Part shown: piece by piece, positions 1 through 8,981 of the stretch | How the letters are laid out: each line of letters opens with the position of its first letter | How positions within the stretch are numbered: position 1 is the first letter of the stretch | Source: Endocalyx cinctus | Lineage: Eukaryota > Ascomycota > Sordariomycetes > Amphisphaeriales > Apiosporaceae | Length of the DNA: 64,000 nucleotides | Direction of reading: 5' to 3' | Assembly: GCA_001600455.1 (NCBI GenBank) | Contig: BCKC01000009.1 | Coordinates: 930,001-994,000, forward strand | Made by a program: the position numbers and the translations under genes | Notes under the pieces: generated by a model | What the model was told of the DNA's origin: nothing | Seen by the model: the letters and a program-made list of their open reading frames with translations, nothing else | Databases searched by the model: none

Positions 1-1616
1 ACCGAGCGGTTGTTCCGGATGGAAGGCCTGCAACGTCTCACGATCGGCGTAGCTAACCCATACGAGGCAGAAGATATTGATGAGACGGAAGAGTCTTTTT
101 TTTTTTTTTTTGGACCGGGTCGTTTCATTATCAGCAACACGTATTTTTTAGTTTACCAAAAAAAAAAAAAAAAAAAAAAACACGGGATTGGAGAGAAAAA
201 GGAAACTAACTTACATGTTGATCGAGTACAAGACGCATCCGAGATATTTCGTCGTCAGCGATACGTTACTTTCGATTTGCATCATCGTGGCCGCCCAGGT
301 CAGAACCGGTGCCCACATGAGCGCTATTACAAACTCGCACAAGACTAAATGGCGGACGCGGAAGACGCGGCATGCTGATATGGGGAGGGATAGGGTGCAG
401 ACGATGAAGGCCGCCTGGTGTAGAGCGACACATAGGTCTTAGGTTAGTAGTCATACGTTATACAAGATCTCGCCTTCTTTTTTTTTTTTAAAAAAAAAAA
501 AGCTGTTCAAAGTACGAGGTAGGAAATGGGATGAAAAGGAAAGAAGATACTCACGGTAGCCACAAGACAATACATCCTGTATTGCTTCCAGGCCATCCAC
601 GCGAACACCAGACCCATCAAGGCGAACCCCCACTGCGCCGCGCCGGCCAGGATCCAAAAGAGGAAGAAGGCGTGCGCGAGCCGCCGGCACGAGCCCGCGT
701 GCACGCCGTTCCAGTCCCGATAGCCGTCGCCGGGCCCGAAGTCGCTCCGCCAGCACTCGCGCTCGCCGGCGGCGCCCTCGTTCGCGAGGAGCCAGTCGCG
801 CGTCTCGGCCCGGCAGGCCGGGTCGTCGTCGATCGGGTGCGTCGGCCACCCGCACACGAAGCACACGAAGCACCGATCGCCGCACGCGCGCTTCAGCCTC
901 CGACCGTGCCGCGCGAGGTACGCCGACGCGTAGTAAGCGCCGCCGTCTTCGTCGTCCAGGAGCGGCAGGCGTTGGGTCCGGAAGCACCAAGGGCAGATCG
1001 ATTTCCACGGTTCCGTAAAGGGCACCGTCTTATCGTAGACGAGGTGGTGAAAAGTCGGGCCCAGCGAGAGACATTCGCGGCAGACGCGGTTCAGCTTCTC
1101 GTCCGTCAGCTTGAGCGCGTTGGTCGTGACGTACAGGGGCGAGGTCCGCTCGTCGGCGCCGACGCCGTACGTCTGCGTCTGGTTGATCTGCCCGCGCCGG
1201 ATCTGGGCCGGGCTGGGCGGCCAGACGCGCGGGAGGGGCGGCGGGAGGGCGCACGCGATGAACTGCTTGCGTAGGTACTCGTGCGTGACGATGGACCGGT
1301 AGATGCGGCAGGTCTGGCGCAGCGTCATGATCCCGGGCACGTCGAGGTACGCCATCACCATGAACTGCAGCTCCCAGGGCATGGCCATGAGGTGAAATGT
1401 CTTGGGTTGGCGGACTCGCGGCCGTGGTTGGGCCACGTTTTGATTCTCCCGATCGACCGTGACTGTTAATCCTCCCCTTTGATCATGGCCTTGTTCTTCG
1501 GGGATGGCCGAGAGACGTCTGTTGTTTGGCACTTCTTGGTGACGTTGATGTAAAGGCAGGAGGGGAATGTCGTTGCTGTTCTTCTTCTTGGTCTTCTTGC
1601 TGTTGCTAGAGGCCAT
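1..1616 (-). CDS. F-box protein with Cys-rich middle and C-terminal membrane segments (3' end outside window)
   Basis: Inferred exons are 1616-555, 414-215 and 94-<1. Exon 1 (354 codons) starts at the ATG at 1616 and holds a basic, low-complexity N-terminus, an F-box-like stretch (MPWELQFMVMAYLDVPGIM, then a Leu/Arg-rich helix) and a cysteine-rich middle with CREC, CPWC and CFVCFVCG pairs that look zinc-ribbon-like. It ends in a hydrophobic helix (FFLFWILAGAAQWGFALMG). Exons 2 and 3 keep the frame and add at least three more hydrophobic segments (AAFIVCTLSLPI, FVIALMWAPVLTWA, LINIFCLVWVSY). F-box proteins are usually SCF ubiquitin-ligase adaptors. A polytopic C-terminus would place this one in a membrane. 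The donors are GTGAGT and GTAAGT, and both junctions keep phase. Intron 1 contains a perfect T12A12 run. The stop codon lies beyond base 1. The F-box is fairly clear; substrate and membrane are unknown. Confidence 0.7.
478..501. repeat. T12A12 homopolymer palindrome
   Basis: Twelve T followed by twelve A, a perfect palindrome, inside intron 1 of the F-box membrane-protein gene. Confidence 0.9.
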
Positions 1617-2404
1617 TGTAACTTGTTCTTGTTTAAGGATTTTGATGGTGTTTTGGTTTGCCTGTCTTTCGATATTTATTATTTATTTATTATGTTTTCC
1701 TTTTCTTTTATGCTTCTGTTTTTTATTGAGTTGAAGTTCTCTTGTCAGTATGTATTTGAGTAGGTAGTGGCCAGGTTAATATGTATAGGCCGATAAGATG
1801 GGACTGATGTATGAATGGAAAATGGGGAAAGAAAAAGCAAACGAAAATTTTCTATAGTAGTGGTTATTTAACAGTCCTTCGACCTTTAAACAAGTAGGAA
1901 TACAAAATACGAGGCTGGAAAATTTTGATTAGTTGTGTGTTTGTTTGTATGTGTGTGAGGAGAGAGCGCTCCCGCGGACGAATTCTTCACTTATCAAATC
2001 GTAGGTAGCTTGCTCGCACATGCTTATGTCGGGTGGCAGGTTTATCAGACGAATAATGATTTCATTAGGCTGATTAAATAAACAAGAAACCCCTCCTAGA
2101 TACATACACCATTCATCACTGATTCACTCAGTGATTCAGGTTTGCTGTTGTTGTCTTTTTTACCTTCCGTAAATTAAGGTTCTTGCCGCCAACACGAGAT
2201 ATCCTTCCGTGACTTCCACTAATAGAAACGGCTCAAATTAGCTATCATTATACATGGAAGCTTTTGGCGCTCGGCCGCAGACGAGATAAGGAACAAACTG
2301 CAGTCTTGAACATGGTATGTGTAACAAGATATCACAAGCCGGAATAATAAGAGAGAAAAATGGTGGCGGGAGTCGAAGAAGCCTATTTTCTTTTCTCTCT
2401 TTAT
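1617..2404. other. Intergenic: F-box gene promoter and BNA1 3' flank
   Basis: AT-rich, with no convincing ORF. Next to the F-box start there is a T-rich block (about 1650-1730). A short inverted repeat, TCACTGA/TCAGTGA with a 5-nt loop, lies at 2116-2134. Nothing else is recognisable. Confidence 0.6.
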
Positions 2405-3145
2405 TCATTCCAAGTTCGGATCTTTAATGGAGCCGGGTTTTGGTACTGAATTAGCCAGTACACCGCATTTCCCACACTTTCGGCTCTCCTCGCTACTCAT
2501 AAACTGCTCAATAGCGGCCTTAATTTGGGTCCCAAGGTCGGTGCAGTGGAAGGCGGCCTCGTGGACGACCTCTCCACACCCTTGCTCCTGGCAGTACCAG
2601 CGCATACGGTCGAGGCTGCCCTCGGGACGACGCTGCTCGAGAACTACGCCCACGGTGTCGGCGAACCGGACCGGGTTGTGGGGCGTGTTCCCCGGAAGGA
2701 GGAACATGTCGCCTTCGCGAATGATGATATCCCGAAACTTGCCGTCGTCGACTACCTTCAGCATCATAGCCCCCTTATGTTGATAGAACCACTCTGGGGT
2801 CTGGTTGATATGGTAATCTGTCCTCGCGTTGGGACCTCCAACGATCTAGATTAGATGCATAATTATGTTAGTATACTGATCATTTTGGCGTCTCTATGAT
2901 TGCACTAGACGACAGGGTGATAATTGACGCATATAACTACGTAAGATAAGGCGGGGAAATAAAAAAAAATAAAAAAAACACTAACCATGACAGTAAACCC
3001 TTCATTATAGACACAGTAGTTGTTCACTGGCGGCTTTAGGAGGTGAGAGTTCTCCTCCAGCCTAAGTTGGAGTTAGGTTATCTTTTTCACGTGCTGATTA
3101 AATGGTGACTTACCATTTTGGTAGATTCACTGGCGCTGAGAGCAT
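2405..3145 (-). CDS. bna1: 3-hydroxyanthranilate 3,4-dioxygenase
   Basis: Opens the ring of 3-hydroxyanthranilate to give the quinolinate precursor in the kynurenine route of de novo NAD synthesis; a cytosolic, iron-dependent cupin. Exons 3145-3114, 3061-2986 and 2845-2405 join in phase to give 182 residues, normal for the fungal family. The N-terminus reads [11 protein letters not shown]. The core shows the metal ligands of the family: His in ARTDYHINQ, Glu in [10 protein letters not shown], and His in [15 protein letters not shown]. The C-terminal region keeps paired cysteines (WYCQEQGC and KCGKCG), the rubredoxin-like second iron site seen in fungal and bacterial members. Introns are 52 and 140 nt with GTAAGT and GTTAGT donors. 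It is transcribed away from the copper transporter, with about 1.16 kb between them. Identification is secure. Confidence 0.95.
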
Positions 3146-3320
3146 TTTCGGATGGCTCTTTCCGGCTTGGATTGAACTGGATGACTAATTTATCTCTTTA
3201 TTTGAAAATATTAATATTCATGTGCTTTGATAGGGGGTTGGTTATAAATATACTAATCACTTTTACGGGTAAGAAAATATGGAAATTCATTTAGTCTAAG
3301 GTAATGAGGTTCTTTTTTGC

Positions 3321-3328
3321 TTTGCTCA
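3321..3328 (+). promoter_or_regulatory. Possible copper-response element (Mac1-type)
   Basis: The octamer TTTGCTCA fits the yeast Mac1 consensus TTTGC(T/G)C(A/G). It lies about 980 bp upstream of the Ctr start. A single octamer in over 1 kb can occur by chance, and I see only one copy. Confidence 0.25.
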
Positions 3329-3685
3329 TGTGACATTTACCTACGTAGTTAATATGGATCGTAGGATGACGAGCACCCGGCCTCGGTACTGTACTGTATA
3401 TAGATATAACTCTGTGGGGAGAAAAATGACTGTATAAGTAAGTAGCTTTTGGGAAACAAGAAAAAATGTATTCATGTAACTCTAATTTTTACCTTGAGAC
3501 CTACGGGGATGATAGAAAAGTTTGATCGATTAATAATGAATAAGGTACACTTGAGACTGTAACCTATTTGACGTAGAGTTGTATGGTGAGTTGCTCCCGC
3601 GATATGCCGCTTAAAGCCGGTAGAGATGGGATAAGTAGATCTGATAAGATCTCTAGGGGTATCAGTTCATACTTAAGTACTCCGT

Positions 3686-3716
3686 ATATGTATATACATA
3701 TATCCATGGATATATG
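3686..3716. repeat. Two overlapping perfect palindromes
   Basis: An 18-nt palindrome beginning TATATGTAT overlaps a 20-nt palindrome centred on CCATGG (3697-3716). Both are perfect over their length. They lie in the bna1/copper-transporter intergenic region, and the purpose is unknown. Confidence 0.7.
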
Positions 3717-4304
3717 GATGTATAATCAGTAGTTCTATATACACACTCCCTCAGGGCGATAATAAATCCATACATGTTTTATCATATCCTCAAGATATTG
3801 ACATTAGACGATGATAACTGGTTAATTGAGGTGACAACTCTCTTGATGACCCATAAATCCTAATAATAGATAAACGCCCCTCTTCTATAACCATCGTAGC
3901 GTACACCATTTACGTTGCATGATCCCTGTTTTAGGGGGGGTAAGGGGCAGGGAATCAGGGAGTTAAGAGGACGCTTGGCTTCTTACGGTACACTAACGAC
4001 GACATAGTCAAAGCTATCTTTTCAGGGTTCTTTCTATCTTCTGCTTACCTTCTCCGTTCCGCGTAACACTAAAGTTGAGCAGATTTGAGCTGTTTCATAT
4101 CCTTTGAAGAGGCCATCATCTAAATAAATACCGAGATACTGAGGATATAAATTCATCAATTCAAATAGTACTTTTATCGAATATATCACATCTGTTAAAT
4201 CTATCAAATACCTATTTACTCACGAATCTCGTTCCAAATAAGTTCTTCGAATTCAAAGTATCCACCTTATCGCGAATCCATCAAACCTTAAAATATTCGT
4301 CAAC

Positions 4305-5353
4305 ATGGATCACAGCCACATGGATCATAGCGGTCATATGGATCACGGCGGCCACGGCGATATGGGCGATATGCCTATGCCCATGTGCAACATGAATGTT
4401 CGTTCGCTAGCACTATCTAGTTTTACCTTTGCTTTTGTCTCTCTCTTCCGTCCCACGTTTAAACACGTTCGCCTCAAAAGCTAAAACTAAAATAAATAAA
4501 AAATGGAATTAATAGATGTTGTTTACCTGGGACACGACCGACCTCTGCATCGTTTTCCGACAATGGCATATCCGCAACACCACCTCGCTCGTGTTCAGCT
4601 TACTGGCCATCGTGGCCGTCTGCGCCGGTTACGAGGCCCTTCGTGAGGGCATCCGCCGATACGAGAGCTGGCTTCAGATGAAGGAAGACGCCGCCCCGAG
4701 TAAGTCGTCCCGTTCCCCGCCTCGCGATCCTTCACATCACTACACGTAAACAAAGAAACGAAGAAACATTTCTTGCGTACGCATATCTACCTACCTACAT
4801 CTCTATGCACACACATCTTGAGCACAAAAAAACAGAGGGATAGAACTGTCCCCGGGAAAAGAAGAAAACGAAAACAAAACCCTGTGCGACCCCGGGAAGT
4901 CCTAGGCTAAGCAAAAAGAAACCCGCGGGATTCCTCTCCGTCCCGCGAAACCCTAAGAGATAGTCAATTTATTAGACGAACAAATTGCTGAGGACACGCC
5001 GATGCTGCCGTCGTCGACTCCAGGACGATTGAACAACAGCGGTGTGACGACGATTACCGAACGGGCGAGAATCGTGAAGGCCGTGCTATATGGGTTTCAG
5101 AACTTCTACGCTTTTATGATTATGTGAGTGTTTTTTCTTTCTTTTCTTTTTGCTCCTTTCATTCCTTCGTAGAAAACTTTAGGGGGAAACTATAGAGGGC
5201 TGGTTAGATTCCGATACTAATAAAAAAAAATAAAGGCTCTTGTTCATGACTTATAACGGTTACGTTATGATCGCCGTCTCTGTCGGTGCAGGCGTTGGAT
5301 ATTACCTCTTCGGCGCGCGCACCAAGGCTACCAAGGATACCGCCTGTCATTAA
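4305..5353 (+). CDS. Ctr-family copper transporter
   Basis: High-affinity Cu(I) uptake channel of the Ctr family, working as a trimer in the plasma or vacuolar membrane. Exons 4305-4397, 4516-4699, 4976-5123 and 5236-5353 join in phase to 180 residues. The N-terminus is a Met/His-rich copper-binding stretch (MDHSHMDHSGHMDHGGHGDM, then MPMPMCNMN). Exon 2 carries the family block NMLFTWDTTDLCIVFRQWH followed by TM1. TM2 (FYAFMIMLLFMTYNGYVMIAV) contains the MxxxM pore motif, and TM3 has GxGVGYYLFG, the GxxxG packing motif. The C-terminus ends KDTACH, with Cys-His near the end as in many Ctr proteins. The 276-nt intron 2 is long; its acceptor after TTATTAG is the only one I found that keeps the TM2 frame. 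Copper-dependent regulation is expected from the family, with only one weak candidate site upstream. Confidence 0.92.
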
Positions 5354-5762
5354 ATTCTATAGAGACGTTCTAGTCTAGTTATCATACCTATACTCTTACC
5401 CCTCAGGACGCGGCCAGACGAGAGAGCTTAGGGAGGAGGGGAGAAGAGCGGGGGAGGGAGGAGAGGAAGCAAGGAGACCAGAACGACCGGTACGAACGGT
5501 TTCATATTTCTTGGGGAGGAGGTTGGTTTGATCATTGAGAAATAAATGCTCGGACAGGACAAAGATAATCCGACGTCACTGCCAGCGATGAGGTACCGTA
5601 GTTAGGATCGCCGTGCTATATCTCCACCGCTTAAATTGATGCCGTAAAATTTCCGCTTCCAAATAATTATATTTCTATCTACCGAGTCATTATGGATAAA
5701 CTACCACGGAATATACGGCAGCCAGGATAGCTAACATCTATACTACACTATACCCGAGTTGT
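5354..5762. other. Convergent 3' flank
   Basis: 409 bp between the copper transporter and the GTPase-ankyrin gene. It contains a purine-rich tract (about 5434-5485, mostly GGAG units). No gene seen. Confidence 0.6.
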
Positions 5763-8174
5763 TTATTTTCTTTTCCTTCTGAACTTCTCAATCATGTCAG
5801 CTATTTTCTGATGGCCTTGGGTCCTAGCTAAGTCCTCTGCCGTATCTCCATTCTTAGTAACAGCCATTCGACCAGCCCCATTGTCCAGTAATAACTTAAC
5901 TATCTTCGAATGTCCATGGTAGCTGGCTGCATGGAGTGACGTCCATCCGAAGTTCTGAACCTTATCTATTATCGACTTTGCCCCATTTTCAAGAAGGAAC
6001 TTTACCACCGACAGATGACCTTATAGCAAGCCACATGAAGCATCGTGTATCCACATACGTCGACCCTTTCTAGATTTGACCCATTTTCCAGTAGTAGCTG
6101 AGCTATTCCCAAATTACCATCTCTGCAAGCCATGTAAAGCGGGGTTACTCCTTCATGCTGACCCTGATCTATTGTCCGTATTGCCCCGTTTTGGAGGAGG
6201 AAGTCAACTACTTGCAGATGACCGCGGAGGTAAGCCGCATGAATCACTGTGTATCCAAATCCGTCGACCCTTTCTGGATTTGACCCATTTTCCAGTAATA
6301 GTTTAATCATTTCCAAATCACCCTTATAGCAAGCTGTGTGAAGTGGAGTTTTTCCTTCATAATCGGCCCAGTCTATTAATGATCTTGCCCCGTTTTCGAG
6401 TAGGAAGCGAATTGTTTGCAGATGACCGCCGAGGGAAGCCGCGTGAAGTATGGTGATTCCCATATTATTGATCACGTTGATATCTGCTTTCTTTTTGAGT
6501 AAGAATTGAACTAGTTTTAGGTGGCCGCTCTGGGAAGCTATGCAAAGTGCTGTCTCTCCCTTCACATTAGCTATTGTTAGATCTGCCCCGTATCCCACTA
6601 GCAAATTCACTATCTCCACATAACCAAGAGAACACGCTAAGATAACCGCCGTGATTCCATCTTTATTTCGCACGTTTAGGTCTGCCTTATATTCCAGTAA
6701 CAGTTTCACTACTTGCGTATGGCCCTGGAGGGAAGCAATAGTCAGTGGTGTCCACCCGTCCCTCTCGATTGCCGATGGGTTGGCTCCCCTCTCAAGTAAT
6801 AACTTGACGAATCCGCGGTTGCCTGCTCTGGAAGCTAGGTGAAGTTGTGTCCATTTGTATTTATCGGCCGCCTTAGCCCAGTTTTCGTCATTATCCAATT
6901 GTTCCCAGTTGTTGTTGGTATTCACCCATTGTATCAAGCTACTGCCTCGACCATCCCATCGTTTCCCTTTGTCAACATCAGATGATGGTGTGCAACTACT
7001 TTCCTTGACCGTCGTCTTAACAGGCTGAGGACTGTTCTCCTCTGCCAGTGTATCCCCTTTGTCAGATTCTGCTGGCGTCTTCTCGCTTTCCGCCACAATT
7101 TGTTGAACTGTTGAATCACTGCTCCTCTCCTCTTTTTCGAGTTTTATAGACTGCATCATTTGTCTCATTGACTCCTGCATCCCATAATTAGCCTCACGTT
7201 GTTGATTCAGCTCAACTGCAAATTTTGCAAGACTCTCTTGATACAAGCTCTCGAAAGAGACTTTGAGTTCCTCGCGATCACGATCGATGCTCTTAATTTG
7301 ATCCAATATATCCTGCTGGGACTGTCGTATGATCTCGGCCATCTCGTGATCGCGAGTTGCTATGGCTTCCTTCATTTCGGCTCTCATCTCCTCGAGGTCT
7401 CTTCGGTACACCTTCCTCTCTTCGGCTAAGGTCTTGTCTACTTCCATACCAGCTCCGGTTTCGTCCAGGTTTTTATTCCCATCGATGATCTCTTCTTGGA
7501 TATTAAGCACCGTCGGTGCGTGGTGGGAATGTACGAAGATCTGGAGAAGATCCTTCGCAGATCTCTCCGTGTTGTGGTGTCGATGAACTTGTGACCCTTG
7601 TCGTTTCATCCACCCCCAAAAGTCCTCTGTTTCCACTAGTTCATATTCTCGCTTCAGGCCTACATCTTGGTCGACGAGATTTTCCCACATCGTCGTCGCT
7701 AAAATAACGTGGTCCAGGGCTTTCGGTCCACATAACTTGTTAAACATGAGCAGATTCTTCCTCGCCGAACCTTGCATCCGGACATCGGTGATCCGGTGAA
7801 GGTATATGATCCCGCTGAGCCGGACGTTGTGTTTATAGGTCGTTGCGAGCCAAGCGGCTATTTCTCGGAGGACGTGTTTATCGGTACGGTTCGTGTCGTC
7901 GAATCCCGGTGTATCGACGAGGTACACGTTCCTGCCCTCAAATAAGGAGCACTTATATACACTCACACCTTTCGTGCCTAGAAAACAGTCAGCCCGGAAC
8001 CAGGTTGAAGGCGATCAGGTACTGTGTCTTACAAGCTTGAAGGTCATTACCCACTTCTACCTTCGAATCTGTGCATTTCGAGATGAAAGTGCTCTTTCCG
8101 GCCCCTGTAACACCCATGACAGCAATATATACTACATCTTGCTCACTGGCTGCTTGAGAAGCGAAGGTAGTCAT
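5763..8174 (-). CDS. P-loop GTPase-like protein with coiled coil and about 11 ankyrin repeats; frameshifted near the 3' end
   Basis: Exon 1 is 8174-8033 and exon 2 starts at 7977; the 55-nt GTAAGA intron keeps phase. The start chosen is MTTFASQAAS, just before the G domain; an upstream in-frame ATG at 8246 would add 24 hydrophobic residues. The N-terminal domain has a P-loop (GVTGAGKST, about residues 21-29) and a G3 motif (DTPGFDD). In place of the NKxD base-specificity motif it reads ATTMW. A charged coiled coil follows (about residues 230-325), then a Ser/Thr-rich linker, then ankyrin repeats from about residue 422 to near the end. The reading frame breaks at about 6020-6025, inside repeat 9, where a CCC run in sister repeats is CC here. 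Translation would stop at 6002, but the downstream frame (5763-6008) continues two more repeats and a basic tail. This is either a recent pseudogene or a base error. The neighbour at 8982 encodes a related G domain in the opposite direction. The cellular role is unknown. Confidence 0.75.
6030..6440 (-). repeat. Tandemly amplified ankyrin-coding unit, period about 204 bp
   Basis: The sequence around 6059 (GTCGACCCTTTCT, then a near-identical TTTGACCCATTTTCCAGTA) recurs around 6263 with few changes. The unit codes for two ankyrin repeats. The high DNA identity compared with the other repeats points to recent duplication within the gene. Confidence 0.7.
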
Positions 8175-8981
8175 TTTATGGATTGAGATAAAATTAAATA
8201 TATATATTGTCCGTCTGAAGTAATTAAAGGAGTATAAACTAAGCAAACTACATATTCAATCTAGATAATTATCTCAGTATGACAATTTTAATCAAAGTCT
8301 CTTGGTAGAATTGTCGGTTTGAAAATTATCATCATAACCAAAAGAAGGGGAAAAGAGGGAAAGGGAATGAAAAACAATATAGGGAGCGAGATAAGGTTAT
8401 TTTTCTCCTCTGGTTATGGTCAGGTTGACAACTTATAGTATGTAGGCTGTGAAGAGGCAGCGCTCATGAGGTTGCGGGCGAATCAAACCTCCAGTTTACG
8501 ACTGGATACAACGCCACGTCTGACCATGATGGAGGGGTCAGGGGGTACAGTTCTAGAAAGCGGGGGTTTCTCCGATAAAACATGTATATTATAATATGCG
8601 ATGAAAACTGAACTTTGGGCAATCGATATGTGTGAGGCTGGGTGCATGCAGAGATGTCGACGTCAGAATATGGTGTGTGTCTATAGATTTCCCTGACCCG
8701 CTAAGCCCCGAATATCACATCTACTATTACTTCCTCATCAAGAAGCGCGCTGCCTAATAATTCTATCTTTATGTAAAGCCTCTGATATATCTCAAAAATC
8801 ATAATTTTCGAATGAAATTCAACCTATTTGATACGATATACAATAGTGTCAGAACGATATCCATCTTTACACTCTGGTAAATAGAAACAGCACACCATAT
8901 GGAAAACTACAATATCCCAGCACTAAGGTAGGGTTTTAACAAAAATATTATCATTATCATAACAAATAAAGAGCCTAGATC
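8175..8981. other. Divergent promoter between the two GTPase genes
   Basis: About 0.8 kb, AT-rich towards both starts and with a purine-rich patch at about 8341-8395. The only ORFs are minor. It is short enough for the two genes to share control elements. Confidence 0.5.

Larger units (their letters stand above)
3146..4304. other. Divergent promoter region between bna1 and the copper transporter
   Basis: No ORF of interest. It carries a candidate copper-response element at 3321-3328 and an AT-rich block of overlapping palindromes at 3686-3716. The stretch just upstream of the transporter start (about 4130-4290) is AT-rich and could be promoter or 5' UTR. Confidence 0.6.

Noticed and set aside
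531..1274. 247-codon plus-strand frame over the F-box gene
   Set aside because: Mirror of a GC-rich coding exon; Arg/Pro/Ala-rich without domain.
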